Below the pieces are notes generated by a model. It saw only the letters and a program-made list of their open reading frames with translations, was not told where the DNA came from and ran no database searches. Of a DNA stretch of 64,000 bases, positions 21,914-32,760 are shown piece by piece. Both the position numbers and the translations under genes were made by a program. Numbering within the stretch: position 1 is the stretch's first letter; every line of letters starts with the position of its first letter. The stretch comes from Tuctoria greenei (lineage: Eukaryota > Streptophyta > Magnoliopsida > Poales > Poaceae), in the NCBI GenBank assembly GCA_036927565.1, contig JAYESD010000009.1, positions 156,324,929 to 156,388,928 on the forward strand. The letters run 5' to 3'.

Positions 21914-23555
21914 ATGTTGGATTCCGACTATGTTCCTCTTTCCGACTCCGAGGTTGAGGCGGGAAGACAAGCTCTTTACCGTCGTAATAGTGAGGAGCAC
22001 AAGCTTGTCATAGCATATTTGGAATCTCAGTCTGAGGCTAGAAAGGCAAAGAAGATGCAAAGGTAAGCGCACAACTTAGTTGCAGTTGAGGCAGCTCCAA
22101 GGAAGAAAAGACTTGTCACTATGGGCGAGAAGGCAAAATCCCAGGAGACAAGGATATCCAAGGACAAGGGCAAGGCACCAGTGGATGTTGCACCCGAGAA
22201 GAGAGTTATAGTTGCTAAAAAGCCTGCAAGCAAGGCTAAAAAGGGAGCCTCTGAACCCATTGGTCCCTTGAGGATGACCTCACCTGCAAGGAACCCCAAC
22301 CGTTCAGCTGTCTTTGATGCCAACATCTTCAAAGGCAAAGGGGCCAAGAAGGCGAGGAAGCTGAGGAAAATCAACATGTATCAAAGGGAAAGAAGCACAA
22401 TGGATCCCCGCTTTTGGTGTGACTTCCACTGTGACTACTACAGGACAGTCTACATGTCCAAGCAAACTCTAGTGACGGATGCTCAATGGATAGATTGGGA
22501 TTACATGGCCCATAAGGATCACTTGGCCTTCAATGCCGTGATTGAGGCCATAGAGTGCCATGGCTTGAAGAAATTCATGGCATTTCAATATGACTGGAAT
22601 GTGGAGGTCATTGCTCAATTCTACTCCACCATCTACTTACACACCGATGGGGATAGGTGGATCACATGGATGACCCATGGAGAGAAATACTCCATCACTT
22701 ATTGGGAGTTTGCTCAACTTCTCGACTTGGAAAATCAACTGGAGAATGAGATCATCATCTCCAACCTAAGGCCAGTTGATCGAGACACTTTGGAGTACAT
22801 GTATCTAAGCCATGTACCATTTGAGGCGGGGCATATAAGGAACATCAAGTCCTTCTATAGTGTCCTCAACCGTGTGCTTCGGAAGACTATTGCCCCCAAA
22901 GATGGTGATTTGGGGATTATTCAAGGAAATTTAAGGCACTTGATGGTGCTCATTGATGGAGATGTCCATTTCAATGTGGTTGACTACATCTTTGATGACA
23001 TCTTCAACATTTCACACACTCCAAACCGATCATGTGGTTGTGCTCCGTATATCATGTTCATGATTGAGAAAGTGACTGGGCTTACCTTCAAGAAGGACAT
23101 CACTCACTGAAGGCTTCGTCCTCAAATCCCGCCTCCAGAGCCTGTTGTTCCTCGAAGGAAGAATGTGGATCCTCCCGCTTCTTCTTATCACTTCGTGCCA
23201 TCACCTACTCCACCCCTTCTTTCATCACAATCTGGCAGTGGCTTCTTCAAGTGTTTTAAAGCCATCTTCGCCTCTTGCCGGAAAGCGAAGTTCGACAACA
23301 TCGCATGGAGCGTCGCCAAGAGAGTACCTCAAGGCGATATGTGACAAGCTAGAAGTCCCTATATCTCCCACCGCGGAGAGTGATGGGGAAATGAATCCAT
23401 TCCCGGAGTTCGCCGCCGAGGAGCTTGCTCAATTCGGTGAAGTTGGCACCTCCACGGCGGCTCTGTCTGAAGATGATGATAATGATGATCCGGATCCCAC
23501 GAAGAGCGATAGCGGGCACCAAGGTGGAGACGACGACGACGATGATGATGAATAG
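21914..23555 (+). pseudogene. env-like / extra ORF of SIRE-like copia
   Basis: An ORF opens at ATG 21914, has one in-frame TAA at 22064-22066, then runs open to TGA at 23108-23110; its tail continues, with a frame change near 23280, to an Asp-rich end at 23555. The 22121-23110 part (about 330 residues) has a basic Lys-rich N-terminus and a folded-looking core with F-W-C-D-F-H-C-D and WMTHGEKYSITYWEFAQLL. I recall similar extra ORFs after pol in grass SIRE elements and the 'putative plant transposon protein' group; the exact family was not tested. No clear signal peptide or membrane segment was seen in the core, so an envelope role is not supported by sequence here. Confidence 0.65.
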
Positions 23556-23992
23556 TAGATCTTAGGACTCTCCTTTCTCTCTTTTCCTTTTTGGTGCCTT
23601 GATGCCAAAGGGTGAGAGATTGAAAGGGGGTACTTAGATAGTTCTGTGTCGTTGTCTCTCTTTTGATCCACTATAGACTATGTTTAACACTCTCATTTCA
23701 ATTGATGTAAAACTAAATCTATGTCTCTCATGTATTATGTCAAATTTGTGATGTGTTACTTCAATCACATGTTTATCTTGCATACTTGTTGTCTTATCAC
23801 AATTTATGAGCACGTCACTTAGGCACCCCACCATAACATGTATATGTATGAGAACTCTCTCAATCTCTCGTACTCATGATACATACATTGAGGGGGAGTC
23901 ACTTATACACATACATATTATGAAAACAAAATTTTTATCCTTTTTTGTTGAAGTCTTAATGTGTTGTCATCAATCACCAAAAAGGGAGAGAT
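23556..23992 (+). other. copia 3' spacer with polypurine tract
   Basis: This AT-rich non-coding stretch after the env-like ORF ends with the purine tract AAAAAGGGAGAGA at about 23978-23990, directly before the 3' LTR. A second GA-rich motif, GAGGGGGAG, lies near 23890 and could be an internal second polypurine tract. Confidence 0.7.
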
Positions 23993-25621
23993 TGAAAGTG
24001 CATCTAGGCATCCCCGTGAGTTTTAGATGATTGATGATGATATTTAAGAGACTAACGAGCTGAGTTGATCTTAAGAACAAGTGTGATGGATGAAATGAGA
24101 CAAAATCCCTCAAAAAAGAAAAGGTTGAAATGGGCGTAAAAGACTCAAGCGTAGAAATTAGGGTTTCTACGGTGTTGAGTTTAGATGAGTCGTATCATGT
24201 GTGAGGGTGGATGCATCATGTGCACTGAGATCATTCTAGAGGGCTCAAAGTGGTGGTTGAGAGAAAAACCTAAGTGAGAAGCCAAAATGAGAGAAAACCC
24301 TAGGAGGTCGGACTTGTCCGGGCCTCAGGGCCGGACTAATACGGCTAGTCAGAGTAGTCTATTTTGAGTCAGACTAAAGGGATCTGGATGAATTCGGACT
24401 TGTCTGTATGGGTACGGACTAGTCCGTTCATCCCTTAGTGAAGTTGGTGCTAAGTCCCGGAAAGCCAGACTTATCCGTTTTGCGACTGACCAAAGTATTT
24501 TGGAAGAGTTCGGACTTGTCTGTTGTGGAACGAACTAGTCCGTTTGTCACTTAGTGAGAAAAACCGAGCCAAACCCTAGAGGGTCGGACTTGTCCGCCCC
24601 TGTGGCCGGACTAGTCCAGGCCTAACTAGTTGAGTTCGTTTTGGGATGGACCAAACATTTATGTTCTACTTCGAACTAGTCTGTTGTTGACCAGACTAGT
24701 CCGTGTTATCAATGGCCATTTGAAATTCAAACGTTGGCGCGCACGTCCGATCGATGACGTGAAATTGTCGGTGGTCCCAAAAGGTCGGACTAGTCCGTGG
24801 GACAGGGCCGGACTAGTCTGGGGTTGTCCTCGTGACAATGGTTAGCTGTCGGGACCCCTATAAAAAGGGGACCCTCGACCCCTATTTGATAACTCTTGAA
24901 CCCTAGCGCTGCCACAAGTGACATAGAGCCTTCCAAAGTCTTCTACTCGCCCTACTAGCCCTCTAAAACCAAATCTTGAAGAGATTATGGTTTGGGAAGG
25001 AGAGCGAAGGAAGATCATCGCGCTTTGACTCTCGGTTTGATCTCTTGCATATTGTGTTATGTTTCGTGGCTTGTGTGAGTTGAGCTTCGTGTGCTCCTCA
25101 TTGTATTGATTTGTGGGAGCCTTAACTTGTGAGCAGCCCCAATCAAACTTGGTGATTACCCACTGATATAGTGGAAACCAAGCCGACCATTGTGGTGGCT
25201 TAGTGAGAGAAGGGTCAAGTGAGACTCGGTCCTTGTGTGGACTTCTCAACGTGGATGTAGGCTTCTTTGTGGAGCTGAATCACAGGATAAATCTTGTCTC
25301 GCTTGTCGCTTTACATTTCGTAATCACTAGAATTGCTTTTAGGGTTCATATTGTTCTTCATATTGTTCATTGTTGAAGTCTTGCAACCTAAGTGCTTTAA
25401 CTTCTCAATCCAAGTTGTACTAGGTTACAAGTTATAGTATATATCTTGGTGAACTAAAATTCCGCAAATAACTTGTAGAAATCAAGTTTTTAGGTTTTCT
25501 CCCTGTGCTGAGCGGACTAGTCTGGCTCTGTCCAGACAAGTTCGGCCTCAGTGTTTTCACCTCATTTGATTAAGCCATTTCAGGTCTTATTGCCTATTCA
25601 TCCCCCCTCTGGCGACTTTCA
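23993..25621 (+). repeat. 3' LTR of SIRE-like copia
   Basis: The LTR starts TGAAAGTGCATC and ends GCGACTTTCA, giving TGAAAG/CTTTCA terminal inverted repeats. It is 1629 bp and is the intact counterpart of 13910-15394. TATA box at 24859-24865. It is followed by LINE coding sequence at 25622. Confidence 0.92.
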
Positions 25622-28207
25622 CCGGCAATGGTGAGGCTGGATCGGGTGTTTTGTAACAAAGAATGGGATATCAACTTCAGCGGTTACATGTTACAACCTC
25701 TGTCTTCATCCATATCCGACCATTGCACATTACTCCTCAGCCCCCATGTTGCACCAAAGAGAAGAAGGGTGTTTAAGGTCGAGTCCTTTTGGTTGCATTT
25801 GTCGGGATTCACGAATGTCGTCAAAGAGGCCGGGGAGAGACCTGTTCCTGGTTGCTCGCCTCTTAAGGCCATCCACTTCAAGCTACAGAACACCGCCACA
25901 GCTCTGCGTCGCTGGAGCAATCAGTTGTTTGGCCAGACAAGTTTGAAGCTTCACATGGCAAACGAAATAATTCAGTGTCTGAATGAAGCAGAGGAACATC
26001 GTCTGCTCTTAGAGATGGAAATCCAATTGCGGAAGGATCTTAAGAGCAGAGTTTTGGGGTTGGCAGTGGTTGAGCGAGCGCGTCGATGACAAGCTTCGAT
26101 GATGTTATGGTTGAAAGCAGGTGACGCGTGCACTAGATTTTTTCACATGCGGATGAATGCTCGGCGTCGCAAACAGTTTATACCAAGACTACATTCATCT
26201 ACTGGTGTCCTTGCATGCACGCATGAGGAGAAGCAATGTGTTTTGCACCAACACTTCTCTGAGCTACTTGGTGCAGCTGCTTGGTACGAAGGTGTAGCGA
26301 GCGACCACACTAAATTGGGATGCGCTTAATCTTGCGCGACTGCCGTTGAATAACCTAGATGTTGATTTCACCGAACAAGAGGTTGGGAGGGCGATCAGCG
26401 AGCTACCGACCGAAAAAGCTCCTGGACTACACGGGTATACCGGTGACTTCTATCGCGCAGCTTGGCCAATCATAAAGAATGACCTCATGGCAGCCTTCAG
26501 GTGCGTCCAGAATCAGACAATAGGACCTCTTCACAAACTGAATGTTGGTCTCATTACCATGTTACCGAAGAACCAGGTGGTTGAGATGCCATCTGACTTC
26601 CGTCCAATAAGCCTTATTCACACATTCGCCAAAATTGCTCTCAAAGGTGTTGGCACTGAGGCTAGCTGATCACATGGACGGGCTCATCTCAATGGCTCAG
26701 AGTGCGTTCATTAAGAAGAGATGCATACATTATAATTATCTTTACATTCAGAATGTGGCCAGAGCTTACCACAGCAAACAGAGACTGGTGTTGCTTCTTA
26801 AAATGGATATCTCAAAGTCTTTTGACACTCTCTCTTGGGAATTCTTATTTGAGCTCATGCAGGCGCGAGGTTTTCCGAGCAGGTGGCAAAATTGGATTGC
26901 ACTTCTGCTGGCATCTTCCACCTCCTTAGTTCAGCTTAACGGTGTCCCAGGACCTTCCATCATGCACCGTCGTGGACTCCGGCAAGGTGACCCCTTGTCA
27001 CCGTATTTATTCATCTTTGTCTTTGATGTGATCCATCGTATCTTTGAGCTCGCCACCCAGGAAGGTCATCTTTCTTCCCTGATGGGCAGAGCTACCACCT
27101 CGCGTTTGTCGCTTTATGCTGATGATTTTGTGTTGTTTCTTAATCTGGTCAAGGAAGAAGTGGACCTGACGATGGATATCATGCATCGGTTTGGCCAGGC
27201 AACCGGGCTCATGATCAACGTTTCAAAAAGTTCAGTATCCCCTATACGTTGTGGACAGGACACTTCAGATTTGGCGTTGCAGAATTTTCAAGGACCACAT
27301 CTTAGCTTCCCAATCACCTATCTGGGATTACCAATCTCTCTCGGAAGGCTAAAACTAGACCATTTGCAGAATATCAAGGATAAGATACAGGGGAAACTTA
27401 GTGCTTGACAAGAAAAGCTACTCTCCTTGGGAGGTAGAAGGGAACTTGTTAAAACAGTCCTCACTTCCATGCCGACTTATGTTTTAACAGTGATCCGACC
27501 GCCCAAGCAGTTTATCAAAGACATCGACAAATCAAGACAACGATTCCTTTGGGCTGGGACGCAAGAGCTGTAGGGCGGCAAGTGCAAAGTGAGTTGGGCG
27601 GGGGTATGCCGTCCTTTGGAGGCAGGCGGGCTTAGTGTGCTTGACCTTACTCGCTTCAGCCGTGCATTGTGACTATGATAGTTGTGGTGGAGTTGGAGGG
27701 CGCCACAAAAGCCTTGGGCAGGCACTGCTTCGCCAGTTGATGAAACAGATGAACAACTCTTTTCGACTACAACAATAGTTATCGTTAGGAAGGGGAAAAC
27801 AGCTTTCTTTTGGAAGTCGAGTTGGTTGCTGGGCAGCTCTCCAGTGTCAATGTTCCCAACTTTGTACAGGCACAGTCGGAGAAAGAACATGAGAGTAGCG
27901 GCTCTTAATCAAGGACGGTGGATCAGTGACGTTTCTCATAACCTCCCCGTGTCTCTCCTGAATGATTACATCTCTCTCTGGGCACTGATTCAACAGTCAG
28001 AAACAAACTTAGATGATAATAGCGCGGATGAAATCTTCTGAACAAGGTCAGCCTCTGAAGAATACTCAGTGCCCTCAATCTATAGAGTTCAGTTCGACGG
28101 AGCTATACGATCACCGTTACCTGGAAAGCTATGGCGTGTGTGGGCCCCATCCAGATGTAAAAACGGAGCAAGTAGAACAACACATGAATTCTGCTTACAG
28201 CAGATAA
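25622..28207 (+). mobile_element. L1-type LINE remnant (endonuclease end, RT, RNase-like tail)
   Basis: Only the end of the ORF2 endonuclease is present at the left: RLDRVFCN and S-D-H near 25630-25730. The reverse transcriptase follows with KAPGLHGYTGDFYR near 26420, DFRPISLIHTFAKI near 26595, MDISKSFDTLSWEF near 26800, GLRQGDPLSPYLF near 26975 and the catalytic Y-A-D-D near 27117. The tail ends in the C-terminal zinc-binding region near 28160. Stops at 26089, 26327, 27406 and 27573 and frame changes show decay. The 5' part lies beyond the copia element, left of the window. No poly(A) tail was recognised at the right end. Confidence 0.85.
25628..27408 (+). pseudogene. LINE ORF2 endonuclease/reverse transcriptase remnant
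   Basis: Frames 25628-26089, 26099-26329, 26346-26669 and 26635-27408 read consecutively as one ORF2 with breaks. The longest open part, 257 residues at 26635-27408, carries the RT palm with Y-A-D-D intact. LINE RT primes on nicked target DNA. No complete protein can be made. Confidence 0.82.
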
Positions 28208-30199
28208 TACTGCATTCAGAAATTCAGCTTAATCACTAGGGCTGTAATACATACAGACTTTGACGCATGTTTCCATGATTTTTTTTGTTCAGAAAGCTTT
28301 CCGGTATAGGAGCTAACCACCCCCCTTGAAAGCAGATGCCGCCATCCAGCCAAGCTTGAAAATTCATTAGACGCTTGCCTTCCTCACAATAGAGCATCAA
28401 ACATCTGTTCGTCAGATTTGTCACGTGAATCGTATGCTTTTTCCAACCGCAATCTTCCCCGGTTTCAGATACCTCAGTAAAATGATGTTACCAAAAAATT
28501 GCAGCCGGTATCTCAAACATTTGTTCTTCAGATTTGGAAGTCATGGCATTTCAGTAACGTCTCATCCTGAACTGCAGAAAAGCATGCAGATGAACAAATA
28601 CTGTCTACAAAATTTTCATGCAGCAATCAGTAGAATCACTGAACTTTGTTTATTACTGGTATACTCAGAACGGAAAAGAGTTGGTAAAGAGAGGACTGCT
28701 AACGGTTGAGCAGATGATATCAGTTACAGTTCTACCAAACAAAATTTTCTGGCGTTTCAGAAAACCAAAGGCCTTGATCGATACCTAAAAGTTCTTGAAG
28801 AAACTTTATGCAATGAAGAACTACAACAGCCCAGGACCATGGCACAGACTCCAAGGTTCTGTTTGCTGATAACATTGGCCCTCAAGTCACCAAGAGCACA
28901 AAAGCAAGAACGAAGCAACCCTGCCTTATCCACCTAATTTTCATTCTATAACAGTTCTAATAAGCGAAAAGCACGCTATCTCATTTTTTTATGTAATATG
29001 CTATCTAAAAAATCAATAGAAGCTTTTATTTTAGTGAACAACACGGTATTTTTCTGTAATGAAACAAGGGAAAGGTTTTAAAAAGACGTAAATGGTTTAG
29101 CATTGAAAAATGAGCTGGCAAACCATGAGTGAATATTTGGTGCTCTTTTCACCTAAACCAATCTTTGATGCTCTCAAACCACCATTATCTTTTGGTCAGA
29201 AGGAAATAACTGAAGTATTGTCTTGAGAATGTGCTTACACAATATACAGTTCTGGGGGTCTTGCAATATTATTGAAGAAAAATGGGCAACAACTGCCTAA
29301 AATTAAGAAATTCCAGAACTGCTGTGGAAATGGAGAGCATGAATGTTTGATGTCATATATAGAGAAGAATCATTCTAAGCAAGACTGGTGACCATTATAA
29401 CCATGATCTGCGGAGTGTCGCAATGCTGGTGTAGAAGGTGATAAGTCACCAAAAAAAAGTCTGGTGAAAGTCACAAATCCATGAAAGCACTGATATGCCC
29501 ATGGAAGGGAAGCGGCCCAAGAAGGTTTTGCGTGACAGTGATGTAGCCCTTCCTTTCCTTGGAGCCTTGGAGGCTAGTGACCTTTAGATTCACGGAGGGA
29601 GATACCGGGAAATAGTGTCTGAATTACTTGATGAAACTGGAGACATTAAAACAGCGGAGCTACTTGCACGCAGAATGGCAGTGAGGAATGCAATGCGCTT
29701 GGGCATGAAAATTAGTTTGTTTTATGGTGTCAGAAGTGCAAGCCAGGGGTGTTGACAGGTTTCATTGCTGTATGGAGCTACAACCTAAAGATAAAAAAGG
29801 CAAAGACAGTGAGTATAATTCTGGCAACTAAGTGAAACCCACAGAACAGCAAGTGAGGGTGACAACAGGTTTGAAAAAAAAAAATAGCCATGAGAATAAC
29901 AGTTTAAGAACTTTATAGCAGTTTTCCTCCAATTTCCAAGAGAATTTTGTGGTGTGCGTAACCGTAAGCAAATCAATAACCTTGCATGCCGAAAAGAAAA
30001 ATTAAAGAGGTGAATCGATCACCTTTGATGCAACACACAGGGCACACAGTTCGGTTACTTTTTTCTTCTGAGAAGACAATGTTGTTATAGTTCTAAAAAT
30101 GCATGCTAAGTTCTTTATGATCAATTGATCGTGTGACATCCAGGAAAAAAAAAGGAACTGTATCCATCTAACTATTTACCTGCCAATCGCACGTGAACC
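28208..30199. other. intergenic / 3' region of the NYN gene
   Basis: The stretch lies between the LINE remnant and the stop codon of the minus-strand NYN gene. It is AT-rich with no convincing complete gene. Just after the NYN stop the minus strand reads GGCAG followed by GTAAAT (about 30179-30186), a possible donor of an intron in the 3' UTR. One short plus-strand fragment with coding character is listed separately. Confidence 0.5.
29501..29752 (+). pseudogene. possible coding fragment, family not recognised
   Basis: From ATG 29501 the frame reads 28 codons, a TAG at 29585-29587, then 55 further codons in the same frame to a TGA near 29753. The second half (RYREIVSELLDETGDIKTAELL and ARRMAVRNAMRLGMK) has a charged, helical, protein-like composition unlike the surrounding AT-rich DNA. 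It may be a relic exon or a captured fragment. I cannot name the family. Confidence 0.3.
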
Positions 30200-31420
30200 T
30201 CACAAATAACCATCCTCTTCTTCGTCATCACTGCTCCAGAACATGCTATCTCCATTGCCATCAACTTGAAATATGGCATCTGTAATGTCTGCGTCCGAAA
30301 ATGCAGACATTGTTGCAGCTCCAAGCAAACTGGTTCGTGTTCCAATAATATCATCAACTACACCATCCAAGTCACTGGTGTCCCATTCCACTACGAATTG
30401 CTCATCCTGCTGATATTCCTCATCTTCTGAATCTGGACGTGTTCCAAACCGCAGCATCTCCTCATCAACATCCCCATTCTCAACTCTGTCCCATGGCAAC
30501 CAAATGTCAGCAACATTGCTGAGTGCGCGGCACTGGTCACCAACCACCACTGTCCTCAGGTCGGCATCACGCGCCTTGCGCACTGTATCGGTGAAGTCGG
30601 AGTCGTCGGAGACGAGCACCAGCCAGTCGATGCCACAGGCAAGGGAGTGCTTAACCTGGCGCTTGAGAGCTTGGTCTGCAGCTTGCGGCTTGTCTGGGAC
30701 AGTGCGGACGTCGACTCCAGCGCGCCGGAGCTCGGAAGCGAGCCCGTATCCAGCCTTGGGAGTGAGGAGCTCCCGTGCGGCGTCATTGTACTTGGTGTTG
30801 CCAGAGATGTACCGCTCGCGGAACTTCTGCCGCTTCTTGCCCTTGAGGGAGCGGAGGCGGTTGAGCTTCTTGTTGCGCTCGCGCTCGTGGAGCTGGCGGA
30901 AGTGGCGGGTGAGGTCGGGGCGGGTGGGGAAGCGGCGGCCGCAGACGGCGCAGGAGTAGGGCACGGGCGGCGCGACGACACCCGCGCGCTCAGCGCGGTC
31001 GAGGGCCCGACGGTCGCGGCGCTCGGCGGAGACCCAGGCGGGGAGGTGGGAGAAGGCGTGGCGATTGGCGAAGGCGGATACGGACACGACGCGGCCGAGG
31101 AGGGAGGCAGCGGCGATGAGGGAGGTGGCGGCCGGGAACGGCGGCCCGCGCGGGGGCTTGTTGTCGAGGTCCCACAGGACCACAACCGTCGGGGAACGAG
31201 CCGTCCAAACGCCGTCGCGCCCACGAACCATCTCTACGTCGGACGCCGCAGGCGCCGCGGACGGGTTCTCTGCTTCGGCCGCCGCCGCCGCCACGGCGCC
31301 GCGTCGGGGCAGGTGGGCGGCACGGATGGAGAATTGATGGGTGCGGTGGATGTGGATTAGGAAGGGGTGGAGAGGTGTGGGGTTGGGAGGGAGGTGGAGG
31401 AAGGAAGGCGCGAGCGGCAT
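30200..31420 (-). CDS. NYN-domain / C2H2 zinc-finger protein, probably plastid-targeted
   Basis: A single uninterrupted ORF of 406 residues. Residues 1-60 are rich in Ala, Ser, Pro, His and Arg and poor in acidic residues, like a chloroplast transit peptide. Residues 78-88 (VVVLWDLDNK) and 267-277 (LVLVSDDSDFT) are the two aspartate-bearing strands of a NYN (PIN-like) ribonuclease fold, and VVVGD at 291-295 follows. Between them, at residues 156-178, a C2H2 finger is seen (C-x2-C-x12-H-x4-H), with a Lys/Arg-rich stretch after it. The C-terminus (320-406) is strongly acidic. Plant proteins of this kind are annotated as putative endonucleases; the RNA target is unknown. The ATG at 31418-31420 was chosen as the first in frame with a plausible transit peptide. 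A copia element begins 150 bp upstream. Confidence 0.82.
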   Translation of the reverse strand: MPLAPSFLHLPPNPTPLHPFLIHIHRTHQFSIRAAHLPRRGAVAAAAAEAENPSAAPAASDVEMVRGRDGVWTARSPTVVVLWDLDNKPPRGPPFPAATSLIAAASLLGRVVSVSAFANRHAFSHLPAWVSAERRDRRALDRAERAGVVAPPVPYSCAVCGRRFPTRPDLTRHFRQLHERERNKKLNRLRSLKGKKRQKFRERYISGNTKYNDAARELLTPKAGYGLASELRRAGVDVRTVPDKPQAADQALKRQVKHSLACGIDWLVLVSDDSDFTDTVRKARDADLRTVVVGDQCRALSNVADIWLPWDRVENGDVDEEMLRFGTRPDSEDEEYQQDEQFVVEWDTSDLDGVVDDIIGTRTSLLGAATMSAFSDADITDAIFQVDGNGDSMFWSSDDEEEDGYL

Positions 31421-31571
31421 GGCTGCGGCGGGAAGGGGCGCGGGGAGGCGGTGTTCAATGAAGCGGATGGATATCGAGAGTGTGAAGAGGAAGGACGGCG
31501 CGGATAGTTGTTGAATTTGGGATAATCCTTTTTCGTCCTCCCTCTCTTTTATGTGTGATTTTTGTTGTCAC
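31421..31571 (-). promoter_or_regulatory. remaining upstream region of the NYN gene
   Basis: Only about 150 bp of ordinary sequence separates the NYN start codon from the copia LTR whose left target duplication is GTCAC at 31567-31571. No TATA box was identified. The natural promoter probably continues to the right of the copia element, beyond 42123. Confidence 0.4.
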
Positions 31572-31675
31572 AATTAGAAGGGAATATTCATTAAGGTTGA
31601 GTGTCATGAGTACAAATAGTCCCTAGAGCTAAATATATGGGTCTGATCCAATAAACCCATACACACAGTTCAACA
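31572..31675 (-). repeat. 3' LTR of minus-strand copia
   Basis: This 104 bp copy matches 42015-42118. On the minus strand it is preceded by the purine-rich ACTGCGGGAGG (reverse complement of about 31676-31686), the expected polypurine tract. Confidence 0.85.
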
Positions 31676-31694
31676 CCTCCCGCAGTCCCAACAT

Positions 31695-32192
31695 CTAGCC
31701 ACGGCAGATGTTGATACTGGATCGAAACTCGGTGAACACCGTCGAAGGGAGTCCCTTCGTGAAGATGTCGGCGAACTGCGACGACGTTAGAACGTGCAAG
31801 ACTCGCACCTCCCCGAGTGCCACCTGCTCACGAACGAAGTGAAGATCGATCTCCACGTGCTTCGTGCGCTGATGCTGCACCGGGTTGGTGGAGAGGTAGA
31901 CGGCGCTCACATTATCGCAGTAGACCAACGTACTCCGGGCGAGGGGGGAGTGGAGCTCCTGAAGCAGCTGCTGAAGCCAGGAGGACTCGGCCACGTCGTT
32001 AGTCACGACGCGATACTCCGCCTCGACACTCGAGCGGGACATCACGGGCTGCCGCTTCGAGGACCAGGAGACGAGGTTGCCGCCCAAGAAGACATCGTAG
32101 CCGGTGGTGGACCGGCGTGTGTCCGGGGAATCCGCCCAGTCAGCGTCGGTGTAGACGACCAGCTCGGAGGCAGAGTCGCGCCGTAGAAGGAG
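31695..32192 (-). pseudogene. copia RNase H, C-terminal part
   Basis: Minus-strand reading from the edge of the MITE to the stop at 31695 gives a copia RNase H: VVYTDADWADSPDTRRSTTG near residue 18, SSVEAEYR near residue 65 and FADIFTKGLP near residue 148. Its start was separated from the RT by the hAT-like MITE at 32201-32752. Confidence 0.82.
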
Positions 32193-32200
32193 GTCGTAGT

Positions 32201-32752
32201 TAGGGGTGGGCAAAAAAACCAGAACCGAAAAAACTGAGACCGAGACCGAAAAGACCGAAATATCGGGTATCGGGTACCTATTCGGGTACCAAATCTAAAT
32301 AATCGATATATAAATTTCGAATTCGGATATCACTCTTGGGTACCCAAAATAACCAAATGACCGAATAATAAAATCTCAAGTTAAATTATGATCTATAAAT
32401 CCCAAACAATATGGATTTTTATGTTTTATTTGTGAGTTTTTATATGTGAAATCATTAGATTAAACTATTTATTTACGATCCATCATTAATTAACTAATAA
32501 TGTATTGTCTTTCAAGATTAAATTTACAAATGATATTAAACTTATATTGATTGTTGAGAGCATGAAGTAAGAATAACGTACAATTCGGGTATTTCGGGTA
32601 AAACCGAAGACCGAACCGAAATTTAGATACCCAAAAATTTCGGGTACCTAATATTTGTATAACACTTCGGGTAGTGATATTCAAAAACCGAAATTCAAAA
32701 AGACTGAAATGACCGAACCAAAATTACTGGGTAGACCGAACGCCCACCCCTC
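32201..32752. mobile_element. hAT-like non-autonomous MITE (552 bp)
   Basis: The segment begins TAGGGGTGGGC and ends GCCCACCCCTC, giving terminal inverted repeats around AGGGGTGGGC. It is flanked by 8-bp duplications GTCGTAGT (32193-32200) and GCCGTAGT (32753-32760), with one mismatch. It is AT-rich, has no ORF and holds repeated GGGTA and ACCGAA motifs near both ends. Removing it rejoins the copia RT thumb with RNase H. Length, TIR and 8-bp duplication fit the hAT superfamily. Confidence 0.85.
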
Positions 32753-32760
32753 GCCGTAGT

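Larger units (their letters stand above)
13910..25621 (+). mobile_element. Ty1/copia retrotransposon, SIRE-like, nearly complete
   Basis: The element has a 5' LTR missing about 140 bp at its left end (13910-15394), a methionine-initiator tRNA primer site, gag, protease, integrase, RT/RNase H, an extra downstream ORF and a full 1629 bp 3' LTR (23993-25621). Order integrase before RT identifies Ty1/copia; a long coiled-coil gag extension and an env-like ORF after pol point to the SIRE/Maximus lineage. The left LTR was cut by the gypsy element that ends at 13909. The right LTR abuts LINE sequence at 25622. Stops and frame changes occur in every domain, so it cannot move by itself. Confidence 0.9.

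Noticed and set aside
28236..28709. Two short ORFs (62 and 94 residues) in the NYN 3' region
   Set aside because: No motif and no splice context; AT-rich chance frames are expected here.
30556..31360. ORFs of 151-237 residues opposite or out of frame with the NYN gene
   Set aside because: High GC content of the exon opens other frames; only the 406-residue frame carries domains.
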